From Synechococcus sp. 8F6 (GTDB taxonomy: Bacteria > Cyanobacteriota > Cyanobacteriia > PCC-6307 > Cyanobiaceae): a stretch of 64,000 bases of DNA. Of the stretch, positions 39,901-48,947 are shown one piece after another. Each line of letters begins with the position of its first letter. Positions within the stretch are counted from its first letter, which is position 1. Position numbers and translations under genes: made by a program. The stretch spans positions 60,051 through 124,050 of the forward strand of contig NZ_NQKZ01000006.1 in assembly GCF_002252665.1 (NCBI RefSeq), in the 5' to 3' direction. The notes under the pieces are model-generated. The model saw only the letters and a list, made by a program, of their open reading frames with translations. It did no database searches and was not told the origin of the DNA.

Positions 39901-41529
39901 GCTCATCACCAGCTTTTCCCGCAGGGGATCGATCGGCGGGTTGGTGACCTGAGCGAAGCGCTGCTTGAAATAGTCGTAGAGCAGGTGCGGTTTATCGGAG
40001 AGCACCGCCAGGGGGATGTCATCACCCATGCAGTAGGTGGGCTCCTTGGCTGCGCCGGCCATGTCCTCGATCACCAGCTCAAAGTCTTCGGCGGTGAAGC
40101 CAAAGGCCGTTTGCTGCTGCAGTAGCTCCAGATCGCCCAGCTGGCGCTCCTGCGTCCAGGGCTGGGCCGCCAGGCTGCGGCGATGCTCCGCCAGCCAGGC
40201 GCCGTAGGGGTGACGGGCCGCCACCTCCTGCTTCACATCCCAGTTTCGCAGCAGGCGGCCCTGCTCCAGATCCACCGCCAGCATCTGACCGGGGCCCAGG
40301 CGGCCCTTTTCGATGATGCGGCTCTCCTCGAGCTCCACCACGCCGGTTTCAGAGCCCATCACCACGAAGCCATCGCTGGTGATGCAGTAGCGGGCCGGGC
40401 GCAGGCCATTGCGATCCAGGGTGGCGCCGACGCTGCGGCCATCGGCGAACACCAGCAGGGCCGGGCCGTCCCAGGGCTCCTGGGTGCAAGCGGAATACTC
40501 GTAGAAGGCCGTGATCTCAGGTTTGCCTGTCAGCTCCGGCTGATCGCGGAAGGCCTCCGGCACCAGGGTGAGCAAGCTCTCCGTGATGGGCCGGCCGCTG
40601 CGCACCAGCAGCTCGAGGGTGGCGTCAAGGTTGGCCGAGTCGCTGAAGGCGGCATTCACCACCGGCTTGAGGTCACCAGCGGCCTCCCCCCACACCGCAT
40701 CGAGGCTGGCCTCCGAGGCCCGGGCCCAGTTGAGGTTGCCCAGCAGGGTGTTGATCTCGCCGTTGTGGCCCAACAGCCGCATGGGCTGGGCCAGGGGCCA
40801 GCGGGGCAGGGTGTTGGTGCTGAAGCGGCGGTGGTACACCGCATAGCTCACGGCAAAGCGCGCATCGCGCAGGTCGCCATAGAAGGCGGCGAGCACCTCC
40901 GAGCGCACCATGCCCTTGTACACAACCGTGCGGCTGCTCAAGGAGGCGAAGTAGAGGTCGCTGGGTCCAGGGCCCCAGGCCTCGCGGGCCCGGTCGCCGC
41001 AGCGGCGGCGCAGGCGAAATAGCACCGACTCCAGGGCATCGCCGGCTTCGTCGGCGGCCAGCAGCCACTGCTCAATCGCCGGAGCGGTGCCCAGGGCCAG
41101 GGGGCCCAGCACCGCTGGATTCAGTGGCACCGCGCGCCAACCCAGGCTGCGAAGCCCCAGCTTGGCGGCCTCTTCGGCGCAGAAGGCTTTGGCCTGCTCG
41201 CGCTTGGTGGCATCGGCCGGCAGGAACAGCATGCCCAGGCCGCGGGCACTGCCGTTGGCAGCCGCTGCCTCGGGCCACACTGCCTCCAGATAGCTCCAGG
41301 GGATGCCGCAGAGCACCCCGGCACCGTCGCCGGAATCGCCATCGCCGCCGCAGCCGCCGCGGTGCTCCATGCAATCGAGGCCACGCAGGGCCTGCTGCAG
41401 CACCCAGTGGCTGGCTTCCCCCTTCAGGCTGGCCAGGAAGCCCACGCCGCAGGCGTCCTTCTCGCCCGCGACCGCCGCCGGTGCGGGGCTGTCGCAATGG
41501 GGCCAAACGGGGCGAGGGGAACGAGGCAT
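36931..41529 (-). CDS. glsF: Ferredoxin-dependent glutamate synthase
   Basis: 1532 residues. The class II glutaminase domain begins at the mature Cys in [12 protein letters not shown] (Cys about residue 27, so an N-terminal propeptide is cleaved). [29 protein letters not shown] belongs to it. The central and FMN domains hold [11 protein letters not shown] and [20 protein letters not shown]. The [3Fe-4S] cysteines are in [12 protein letters not shown] near residue 1150. The C-terminal beta-helix region has repeated G-rich turns. Length and lack of a gltD neighbour favour ferredoxin over NADPH as donor. It makes 2 Glu from Gln + 2-oxoglutarate. Confidence 0.96.
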   Translation of the reverse strand: [1532 protein letters not shown]

Positions 41530-41550
41530 AACCCGAAACGGTCCGGCAGT

Positions 41551-41615
41551 TGATCTGACAGATCAGCGCTGCAGCACACCCGGAGGTGCCTGCAACAGCA
41601 GAACGTCCGATCCTA
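41551..41615 (-). promoter_or_regulatory. glsF promoter/leader: TAGGAT -10 and perfect palindrome
   Basis: On the minus strand TAGGAT (41615-41610) lies 80 bases before the glsF ATG. Between them is the perfect inverted repeat TGATCTG-A-CAGATCA (41551-41565), 21 bases before the start. It does not fit the NtcA consensus GTA-N8-TAC. It could be an operator or a hairpin over the ribosome-binding region. Confidence 0.4.
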
Positions 41616-41691
41616 GGGATGTACACCCCCCTGCCCTGGGCGCCCCAACGGCGAAGAGGGCTAGCGTTCTGCGCTGACGGCTGGGTGGGCC

Positions 41692-43500
41692 ATGGCTTCC
41701 GCAGCTTCGCTGGCTCCCTGGCTCCTGGCTCTCCTGCTACCGGCGGCCAGCCGGGCCATCCCCCTGGCGGTGCCGCCTCCACCCCCGCCGCCGCCTCCAC
41801 CTCCTGCCACAACGCCAGCGACACCTGCGGCTCCAGCCAGGCTCCCAGGCGCCAACCGTGCCCCCCGCCCCGAAACAGGCCAGCAGCGGCAGGCCAGCAG
41901 CCTGCGCATCAACGGCCGCACCCAAACGGCCCGTTGGCTTTGGGTTGGGCCATCCGGGGACCGCCCGACACAGCTCTGGATTCCGCTGGAGGTGCTTGAG
42001 AACCAGCTGGGGGTCACCAGCCGCAGCCGCAGCGATGGCTCCCTCGATCTGGAGTGGTTCGGCCAAGGGCTCCAGGTGGCTGCCAGCGCCCAGCGCAGCC
42101 TCGACGACGAGGTGGCCATCGAGGTCAGCCCGATGTTTCGCGCCCTCGGGGTGGCCATGCGGCAGGACGGCAACCTGCTCAGCCTCGAGCTGGCCAAGCC
42201 CCAGCTCCTGCAGGTGCGCAGCTCCACTCCGGGAAACATCCGACGCGTCGTCCTCGATCTCAGTGGTCCGGCCGTGCTGGAGGGCGACGCCTGCGGGCTG
42301 AGGGTCGATCTCACCAGCCGGAATGAGCAGCAGGTGCAGCTTCAGGGCCTGGGCCTGCTGGGCCAGCAGGCCGCCGCAGGCCTGAGCCTCAAGCCCGCCA
42401 AGGGCAAGTTGGGCCGTGTGTTCAGCCTGGGGGATCCGGCCCGGGTGGTGATCGAGTGGCCCGTTGAGGCCAGCGGCGCCTCAGCCAGCCCCGCCGCTCC
42501 GATTGATCCCCGCCTGCAGGCCTTGCTCGGCAAGGAGGTGCAGTGGGATCGGCTGATTCGCCAGGGGGTGCGCATCAATGCGGTCCGCATCGATCCCCGC
42601 ACCGCACCCCTGCAGCTCCGGCCCCTGGCCAGGCCCGGAGGGATGGAAGGGCTCAGTTCGCTGGTGCAGCTCGCCAACCAGCAACAGGCCTGGGTGGCCA
42701 TCAACGGCGGCTACTTCAACCGGGTGCGGCGCCTGCCCCTCGGTGCCCTGAAGGACAACGGCCGCTGGCTGTCCGGCCCCATCCTGAACCGGGGCGTGGC
42801 GGCCTGGGGAGAGCGCAGCCTGCCCCAATTCGGTCGTTTGCAGTTGAGCGAATGGATCGTTGGCCCGGGCGGCCAGCGGCTGCCGATCGTGGTGGTGAAC
42901 AGCGGCTACGTGCAGCGCGGCATCAGCCGCTACACCGCCGACTGGGGGTCGAGCTACAAGGCCCTGAGCGGCTCGGAAACGGGCCTGCTGATCCAGGCGG
43001 GCAGCGTGCGGCAGCGGCTTGGCCCCGCCGAGCTGGACGCCGGCGTGCTCCTGCGGGGCGATGACCTGTTGCTGGTGGCTCGCGGCGGCGCAGAACTGCC
43101 CTGGGGGCCGGGCGAGCGACTCCAGCTCGAGAGCCGCCCGAGCAACACCCTGGGCCTGGCACCCCACGTAATCGGGGGCGGCCCCTTGCTGCTCCTGGAC
43201 GGGCGCATTGTGCTCAATGGCGCCGCCGAGAACTTCAGCAGCTCCTTCCTCAGCCAAGGGGCGCCGCGCACCGTGCTGGCCAGCGACGACCGGCAGGTGT
43301 GGTTGATCACCATGGAAGGCACCCAGGACAGCGGGCCCTCACTGGGAGAAACGGCCGCCCTGTTGCAGCAATTGGGACTGCGCCATGCCCTCAACCTCGA
43401 TGGCGGCAGCTCCACCGGCCTTGTGCTGGGAGGCTCGCTGCAGGTGAAGGGCAGAGGCGTGGCCGGCTCGGTGCATAACGGCGTGGGACTGGTGCCATGA
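41692..43500 (+). CDS. Secreted phosphodiester glycosidase (NAGPA/DUF2233) domain protein
   Basis: 602 residues. A signal peptide (residues 1-22, ending ASRA) is followed by an uninterrupted proline run of eleven near 28-38 and a Pro/Ala linker. Residues ~70-250 form a beta-rich domain (LEVLENQLGVTSRSR, GNIRRVVLDLSG) like the AMIN-type modules of exported proteins. The C-terminal half is the NAGPA fold: AWVAINGGYFNRV, APHVIGGGPLLLLDGR and the end LRHALNLDGGSSTGL. In humans NAGPA uncovers mannose-6-phosphate; bacterial roles concern cell-surface glycans and are mostly unproven. Confidence 0.85.
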   Translation: MASAASLAPWLLALLLPAASRAIPLAVPPPPPPPPPPPATTPATPAAPARLPGANRAPRPETGQQRQASSLRINGRTQTARWLWVGPSGDRPTQLWIPLEVLENQLGVTSRSRSDGSLDLEWFGQGLQVAASAQRSLDDEVAIEVSPMFRALGVAMRQDGNLLSLELAKPQLLQVRSSTPGNIRRVVLDLSGPAVLEGDACGLRVDLTSRNEQQVQLQGLGLLGQQAAAGLSLKPAKGKLGRVFSLGDPARVVIEWPVEASGASASPAAPIDPRLQALLGKEVQWDRLIRQGVRINAVRIDPRTAPLQLRPLARPGGMEGLSSLVQLANQQQAWVAINGGYFNRVRRLPLGALKDNGRWLSGPILNRGVAAWGERSLPQFGRLQLSEWIVGPGGQRLPIVVVNSGYVQRGISRYTADWGSSYKALSGSETGLLIQAGSVRQRLGPAELDAGVLLRGDDLLLVARGGAELPWGPGERLQLESRPSNTLGLAPHVIGGGPLLLLDGRIVLNGAAENFSSSFLSQGAPRTVLASDDRQVWLITMEGTQDSGPSLGETAALLQQLGLRHALNLDGGSSTGLVLGGSLQVKGRGVAGSVHNGVGLVP

Positions 43501-43561
43501 AACGGCTGTGGAGCTGGCGAGTCCTGCCAAAGTGGAGGGCCGACCATCTCCCGAGCCCGCC

Positions 43562-43918
43562 ATGCCCAAGGGTCACAGCCTGCGCGTGACCGCCGCCGCC
43601 GCGGCTGAGCTGGGGCGGCAAGCTGCCGTGGCCGGCACCCCCGGGATGATGCACCTCGACCTGGTGGAGGGCAGCTGCGAGCGTTGGGCCATCCGGCTGC
43701 GACCCGGCCAACTGGCGGGAACGCCGATCGCCCGCGCCGATGGCATCACCCTCTACGCCCCGCCGGAGCAGCTCACCCTGCTCACGGGTTTGAGCCTCGA
43801 CTATCGCGGCGACATCAGCGGAGGAGGCTTTTTGGTGCGCCCCGGCGAGGGCGTGGTGAGCTGCGCCTGTGGCACTGCATTCAGCCGGGGAGGGGCGAGC
43901 CGACAGGCGACCCAGTAA
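43562..43918 (+). CDS. HesB/IscA-like iron-sulfur protein
   Basis: 118 residues from MPKGHSLRVTAAAAAELGRQAA. The fold pattern matches A-type Fe-S carriers: LRVTAAAAAEL start, a first cysteine in VEGSCERWAIRL, LTGLSLDYRGDISGGGFLVRP, and a C-terminal Cys pair in VSCACGTAF. In IscA the last pair is C-G-C, whereas here it is C-A-C. The protein may carry an Fe-S cluster, or be one of the divergent HesB-like proteins of unknown role. Its TAA overlaps a candidate rpsL promoter. Confidence 0.75.
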   Translation: MPKGHSLRVTAAAAAELGRQAAVAGTPGMMHLDLVEGSCERWAIRLRPGQLAGTPIARADGITLYAPPEQLTLLTGLSLDYRGDISGGGFLVRPGEGVVSCACGTAFSRGGASRQATQ

Positions 43919-43954
43919 GGTGACGGATTGTCGAAATCGGTCGGACGTCCGACC
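43916..43954 (+). promoter_or_regulatory. str operon promoter candidate and 16-bp perfect palindrome
   Basis: TAAGGT (43916-43921) uses the stop codon of the HesB-like gene. The perfect palindrome GGTCGGACGTCCGACC (43939-43954) lies 18 bases downstream, 29 bases before the rpsL ATG, so it would be near or just after the transcription start. Confidence 0.45.
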
Positions 43955-43983
43955 AATGTTCTCCGACCAGATCCCGGCCCTCG

Positions 43984-44358
43984 ATGCCCACCATTCAACA
44001 GCTGATCCGTACTGAGCGCCAGAGTCTTTCCCGAAAGACAAAGTCGCCTGCCCTGCGCTCTTGCCCCGAGCGCCGTGGTGTCTGCACCCGCGTGTACACC
44101 TCCACTCCGAAGAAGCCGAACTCGGCCCTTCGCAAGGTGGCTCGCGTGCGCCTCACCTCCGGCTTCGAGGTGACGGCCTACATCCCCGGCATCGGCCACA
44201 ACCTCCAGGAGCACTCTGTGGTGCTGATCCGGGGAGGTCGCGTCAAGGATCTGCCCGGCGTGCGGTACCACATCATTCGGGGCACCCTGGACACGGCTGG
44301 CGTGAAGGATCGCCGCCAGTCCCGTTCCAAGTACGGCGCCAAGACGCCGAAAGCCTGA
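43984..44358 (+). CDS. rpsL: 30S ribosomal protein S12
   Basis: 124 residues. [22 protein letters not shown] start, [20 protein letters not shown] and [17 protein letters not shown]. The lysines equivalent to E. coli K43 and K88 are present, so the decoding-site sequence is wild-type. First gene of rpsL-rpsG-fusA-tuf-rpsJ. Confidence 0.97.
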   Translation: MPTIQQLIRTERQSLSRKTKSPALRSCPERRGVCTRVYTSTPKKPNSALRKVARVRLTSGFEVTAYIPGIGHNLQEHSVVLIRGGRVKDLPGVRYHIIRGTLDTAGVKDRRQSRSKYGAKTPKA

Positions 44359-44367
44359 GTTGACGTT

Positions 44368-44393
44368 GATTCAGCCGGTCAAGCCGCTGAATC
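44368..44393 (+). promoter_or_regulatory. Hairpin in the rpsL-rpsG intercistronic region
   Basis: GATTCAGC-(C)-GG / CC-GCTGAATC forms a 10-bp stem with one bulge and loop TCAAG. No T run follows. In E. coli S7 binds the rpsL-rpsG spacer for feedback control; this may be a counterpart, on position alone. Confidence 0.4.
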
Positions 44394-44468
44394 GCTGCCA
44401 ACTGCCTACCAGGCACCCGCCTGGGTCCCTGGTCCATTCCACCCTCGTCCTTCCCGCTCCGGTCGACC

Positions 44469-44939
44469 ATGTCTCGCCGCAATGCCGCCGAGAAGCGCCC
44501 CGTGCTTCCCGACCCTCAGTTCAACAGCCGCCTGGCCTCGATGATCGTGGCCCGGCTGATGAAACACGGCAAAAAATCCACCGCCCAGCGCATCCTCTCA
44601 GACGCGTTTTCGCTGATCAACGACCGCACGGGCTCTGATCCGCTTGAGCTGTTCGAAACCGCCGTCCGCAACGCCACGCCCCTGGTGGAAGTGCGGGCCC
44701 GACGCGTGGGTGGCGCCACCTATCAGGTGCCGATGGAAGTACGCCAAGAGCGCGGCACCGCCATGGCCCTGCGCTGGTTGGTCAACTTCTCCCGGGCCCG
44801 CAACGGGCGCAGCATGGCCCAGAAATTGGCCGGTGAGCTGATGGATGCGGCCAATGAAGCCGGCAGTGCCGTTCGCAAGCGGGAAGAAACCCACAAGATG
44901 GCCGAAGCCAACAAGGCCTTCGCCCACTACCGCTACTGA
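44469..44939 (+). CDS. rpsG: 30S ribosomal protein S7
   Basis: 156 residues. [20 protein letters not shown] start, [31 protein letters not shown] and the [14 protein letters not shown] end are S7 signatures. Primary binder of the 16S 3' major domain. Confidence 0.97.
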   Translation: MSRRNAAEKRPVLPDPQFNSRLASMIVARLMKHGKKSTAQRILSDAFSLINDRTGSDPLELFETAVRNATPLVEVRARRVGGATYQVPMEVRQERGTAMALRWLVNFSRARNGRSMAQKLAGELMDAANEAGSAVRKREETHKMAEANKAFAHYRY

Positions 44940-45049
44940 TTCCCTTCAGTTGCCCTTCAAGCGGCTGAAGTCCTGGGCGGCTTCAGCTACTGCAGACCCA
45001 GTCTGTAGAGTAACGCCCTCGTTTTGTAGACCTCTCGGAGACTTGCCCC

Positions 45050-47125
45050 GTGGCCCGCGCCTTTCCACTGGAACGCGTTAGAAATATCGGTATTGCCGCG
45101 CACATTGATGCTGGCAAGACCACCACAACTGAACGGATTCTGTTCTATTCAGGCGTGGTGCACAAGATGGGCGAGGTGCACGACGGCGCCGCTGTCACCG
45201 ACTGGATGGAGCAGGAGCGCGAGCGCGGCATCACCATTACTGCTGCGGCCATTTCCACCAGCTGGAAAGACAACCGCATCAACATTATCGACACCCCCGG
45301 GCACGTCGACTTCACGATCGAAGTGGAGCGCTCAATGCGGGTGCTGGACGGCGTGGTCGCCGTGTTCTGTGCCGTCGGTGGCGTCCAGCCCCAGTCAGAA
45401 ACCGTGTGGCGCCAAGCTGATCGCTACAACGTGCCTCGGATCGTGTTCGTCAACAAGATGGACCGCACCGGTGCCAACTTCCTGAAGGTCTACGAGCAGA
45501 TCAAAGATCGCCTGAAGGCCAATGCTGCCCCGATCCAACTGCCGATCGGCGCCGAAGGTGAGCTGAAAGGGATCATCGACCTGGTGCGTAACAAGGCGAT
45601 CATCTACACGAATGATCTCGGCACCGACATCATCGAAAGCGAGATTCCGGCTGACATGAAGGACGAGGCCCAGGAATGGCGCCTCAAGCTGATGGAATCG
45701 GTCGCCGAATCCGACGAAACACTAATTGATGCTTTCCTCGAAAACGGCGAGCTCACAGAGGAGCAGCTGATCAAGGGCATCCGCAGCGCCACCATTCATC
45801 ACGGCATGGTGCCGATGGTGTGCGGCTCGGCCTTCAAGAACAAGGGCGTGCAGCTGGTGCTCGACGCCGTCGTCGACTACCTGCCCGCTCCTGTGGACGT
45901 GCCGCCGATCACCGGCCTGCTGCCTGATGGCACCGAGTCAAACCGCCCCTGCGACGACAGCGCCCCCTTCAGCGCCCTGGCCTTCAAGGTGATGGCCGAC
46001 CCGTACGGGAAACTCACCTTTGTGCGCATGTATTCGGGCGTGCTCAACAAGGGCAGCTACGTGCTCAACTCCACCAAAGACAAGAAAGAGCGCATCTCCC
46101 GCCTGATTCTGCTTAAGGCCGATGACCGGGAAGAGGTGGATGAGCTGCGCGCCGGCGACCTGGGTGCCGTGCTGGGCCTCAAGGACACCACCACAGGCGA
46201 CACCCTCTGCGTCGAGTCCGATCCGATCATTCTCGAATCGCTCTACATCCCCGAGCCAGTGATCTCGGTGGCCGTGGAGCCGAAAACCAAGGGCGACATG
46301 GAGAAGCTCTCCAAGGCACTCCAGTCCCTGTCGGAGGAAGACCCCACCTTCCGGGTCTCCACCGATCCGGAAACCAGCCAGACCGTGATTGCCGGCATGG
46401 GCGAACTCCACCTGGAAATCCTGGTGGACCGGATGCTGCGCGAATTCAAGGTGGAAGCGAACATCGGCGCCCCCCAGGTGTCGTATCGCGAAACCATTCG
46501 CTCCAGCTCCAAAGGCGAAGGCAAATTTGCTCGCCAAACCGGTGGCAAGGGCCAATACGGCCACGTGGTGATCGAAATGACACCCGGCGAGCCGGGTTCA
46601 GGGTTTGAATTCGTCAACAAGATTGTTGGCGGCATCGTTCCCAAGGAGTACATCGGCCCCGCCGAAGCCGGCATGAAGGAGACCTGCCAATCCGGCGTGA
46701 TTGCAGGTTTCCCCATGATCGACGTCAGGGCGACCATGGTCGACGGCTCCTATCACGACGTCGACTCTTCGGAGATGGCGTTTAAGATCGCTGGATCCAT
46801 GGCCTTCAAAGACGCCGTCAAGAAGTGCAATCCTGTACTTCTTGAGCCGATGATGAAGGTGGAGGTCGAGATCCCCGAGGATTTCCTTGGATCGGTCATC
46901 GGCGACCTCTCATCCCGTCGCGGCCAGGTCGAAGGGCAGTCCATTGACAATGGGCAGTCCAAGGTCCAGTCGAAAGTGCCCCTGGCCGAGATGTTCGGCT
47001 ATGCCACCCAGCTCCGATCCATGACCCAGGGTCGGGGTATTTTCTCGATGGAGTTCAGCCATTACGAGGAAGTTCCTCGCAATGTGGCTGAGGCCATCAT
47101 CTCCAAGAATCAGGGCAATTCCTGA
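45050..47125 (+). CDS. fusA: Elongation factor G
   Basis: 691 residues. GTG start. G1 [14 protein letters not shown]2/switch [12 protein letters not shown]3 [19 protein letters not shown]4 NKMDRTGA, then EF-G domains II-V with [26 protein letters not shown] sequence near the end. It drives ribosomal translocation. The 110-base gap before it contains small inverted repeats (CTTCA-N6-TGAAG near 44955; CTGCAGA/TCTGTAG near 44991-45008). Confidence 0.98.
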   Translation: MARAFPLERVRNIGIAAHIDAGKTTTTERILFYSGVVHKMGEVHDGAAVTDWMEQERERGITITAAAISTSWKDNRINIIDTPGHVDFTIEVERSMRVLDGVVAVFCAVGGVQPQSETVWRQADRYNVPRIVFVNKMDRTGANFLKVYEQIKDRLKANAAPIQLPIGAEGELKGIIDLVRNKAIIYTNDLGTDIIESEIPADMKDEAQEWRLKLMESVAESDETLIDAFLENGELTEEQLIKGIRSATIHHGMVPMVCGSAFKNKGVQLVLDAVVDYLPAPVDVPPITGLLPDGTESNRPCDDSAPFSALAFKVMADPYGKLTFVRMYSGVLNKGSYVLNSTKDKKERISRLILLKADDREEVDELRAGDLGAVLGLKDTTTGDTLCVESDPIILESLYIPEPVISVAVEPKTKGDMEKLSKALQSLSEEDPTFRVSTDPETSQTVIAGMGELHLEILVDRMLREFKVEANIGAPQVSYRETIRSSSKGEGKFARQTGGKGQYGHVVIEMTPGEPGSGFEFVNKIVGGIVPKEYIGPAEAGMKETCQSGVIAGFPMIDVRATMVDGSYHDVDSSEMAFKIAGSMAFKDAVKKCNPVLLEPMMKVEVEIPEDFLGSVIGDLSSRRGQVEGQSIDNGQSKVQSKVPLAEMFGYATQLRSMTQGRGIFSMEFSHYEEVPRNVAEAIISKNQGNS

Positions 47126-47164
47126 TCTCTCCTCTACCCGTTAACCCCCCGATTCTTTCCACTC

Positions 47165-48394
47165 ATGGCACGCGAGAAGTTCGAAAGGAACAAGCCCCAC
47201 GTCAACATCGGCACCATTGGCCACGTTGACCATGGCAAAACCACCCTGACGGCTGCCATCACCAACGTGCTGGCATCCCAAGGCATGGCCAAGGCCCAGG
47301 CCTACGACGAAATCGATGGTGCCCCTGAAGAGAAAGAGCGGGGGATCACCATCAACACCGCGCACGTTGAATACGAAACCGGCAAGCGTCACTATGCCCA
47401 CGTGGACTGCCCCGGCCACGCGGACTACGTGAAGAACATGATCACCGGTGCTGCCCAGATGGACGGCGCCATCCTGGTGGTGGCCGCCACCGACGGCCCG
47501 ATGGCCCAGACCAAGGAGCACATTCTGCTGGCCAAGCAGGTGGGCGTGCCCGCACTGGTGGTGTTCCTCAACAAGAAGGACATGGTCGACGACGAGGAGA
47601 TCCTCGAGCTCGTCGAACTGGAGATGCGTGAACTGCTCAGCAGCTACGACTTCCCCGGCGATGACATCCCCGTGGTGGCTGGTTCAGCCCTGAAGGCTCT
47701 GGAGTACATCCAGGCTGGCAACAAGGCTGAGCGTGGCGCCGACGAGTGGGTCGACAAAATCCTCGACCTGATGGATGCGGTCGATGAGTCGATCCCCGAG
47801 CCCGAGCGCGAAATCGACAAGCCGTTCCTGATGGCCATCGAAGACGTCTTCTCGATCACCGGTCGTGGCACCGTGGCCACCGGTCGGATCGAGCGCGGCA
47901 AGGTGAAGGTCGGCGAGACCGTGCAGATCGTGGGGATCAGGGACACCCGCGAAACCACCGTCACCGGCGTGGAAATGTTCCGCAAGCTCCTCGACGAGGG
48001 CATGGCCGGGGACAACGTGGGCCTGCTGCTGCGCGGTGTGCAGAAGGAAGACATCGAGCGCGGCATGGTGCTGGTCAAGCCCGGCTCCATCACCCCCCAC
48101 ACCAAGTTTGAGGGTGAGGTGTATGTGCTGAAGAAGGAAGAAGGCGGCCGCCACACCCCCTTCTTCGCTGGCTATCGCCCGCAGTTCTACATCCGTACGA
48201 CCGACGTGACCGGCCAGATCACGGCCTTCACCTCCGACGACGGTGCGAACGTGGAAATGGTGATGCCCGGTGATCGCATCAAGATGACCGGCGAGCTGAT
48301 CTGCCCAGTGGCCATCGAGCAGGGCATGCGCTTCGCCATCCGTGAAGGCGGCCGCACCATCGGTGCCGGCGTGGTCTCCAAGATCATCGCCTGA
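47165..48394 (+). CDS. tuf: Elongation factor Tu
   Basis: 409 residues, as in other cyanobacteria (about 15 longer than E. coli). [22 protein letters not shown] start, [51 protein letters not shown] G3 region, NKKD. Delivers aminoacyl-tRNA. A GGGGTG/CACCCC hairpin (48413-48437) lies in the 130-base gap to rpsJ. Confidence 0.98.
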   Translation: MAREKFERNKPHVNIGTIGHVDHGKTTLTAAITNVLASQGMAKAQAYDEIDGAPEEKERGITINTAHVEYETGKRHYAHVDCPGHADYVKNMITGAAQMDGAILVVAATDGPMAQTKEHILLAKQVGVPALVVFLNKKDMVDDEEILELVELEMRELLSSYDFPGDDIPVVAGSALKALEYIQAGNKAERGADEWVDKILDLMDAVDESIPEPEREIDKPFLMAIEDVFSITGRGTVATGRIERGKVKVGETVQIVGIRDTRETTVTGVEMFRKLLDEGMAGDNVGLLLRGVQKEDIERGMVLVKPGSITPHTKFEGEVYVLKKEEGGRHTPFFAGYRPQFYIRTTDVTGQITAFTSDDGANVEMVMPGDRIKMTGELICPVAIEQGMRFAIREGGRTIGAGVVSKIIA

Positions 48395-48524
48395 GCCTGA
48401 GGTAAGTTTCATGGGGTGGGTCCACCGGGCTCACCCCTTACCAGCACCTCGACAATCCAGCTCCATCAGCCCTCCGGCTGGCCAGGCTTGAGCCCCTTGA
48501 CGACCGTTCCGAGTCTGATCTCCC

Positions 48525-48845
48525 ATGTCCACCGCCATTGCTCAGCAGAAGATCCGCATTCGCCTGAAGGCGTTTGATCGCCGCATGCTGGATCTCTCCT
48601 GCGAAAAAATCATCGAAACCGCCGATCACACCGCTGCCACTGCCATCGGCCCCATCCCCCTGCCCACCAAGCGCAAGATCTACTGCGTGCTGCGCTCGCC
48701 CCACGTCGACAAGGACTCCCGCGAGCACTTCGAAACCCGCACCCACCGGCGCATCATCGACATCTACAGCCCTTCGGCGAAAACGATCGACGCGCTGATG
48801 AAGCTGGATCTGCCCAGCGGCGTCGACATCGAAGTCAAGCTCTGA
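48525..48845 (+). CDS. rpsJ: 30S ribosomal protein S10
   Basis: 106 residues. [51 protein letters not shown] and [18 protein letters not shown] are diagnostic. It sits after tuf, not at the head of the rplC cluster, a known cyanobacterial/plastid order. S10 is also NusE in transcription antitermination. Confidence 0.97.
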   Translation: MSTAIAQQKIRIRLKAFDRRMLDLSCEKIIETADHTAATAIGPIPLPTKRKIYCVLRSPHVDKDSREHFETRTHRRIIDIYSPSAKTIDALMKLDLPSGVDIEVKL

Positions 48846-48879
48846 TCCACGGATCAGGGTTCGAGCCTCCAGGTTCTTT

Positions 48880-48916
48880 GCCCCTGTCACGCCAGCGCGT
48901 GGCGGGGGCATTTTTT
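48880..48916 (+). terminator. Intrinsic terminator after rpsJ
   Basis: GCCCCTGTCACGC (48880-48892) pairs over 13 bp with GCGTGGCGGGGGC (48897-48909), two G-T wobbles, loop CAGC, then A and six T. The longest stem of the terminators seen here; it ends the str-type cluster. Confidence 0.88.
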
Positions 48917-48917
48917 C

Positions 48918-48923
48918 TAGGAT
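48918..48923 (+). promoter_or_regulatory. Candidate -10 for the Lon-N-domain gene
   Basis: TAGGAT follows the terminator T run by one base and lies 24 bases before the ATG, so the leader would be very short. Confidence 0.4.
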
Positions 48924-48947
48924 GGCTAGGCACCTCCTGATCAAGCC

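Noticed and set aside
41530..41691. NtcA-binding site upstream of glsF
   Set aside because: No GTA-N8-TAC was found in the gap; only an unrelated palindrome is present.
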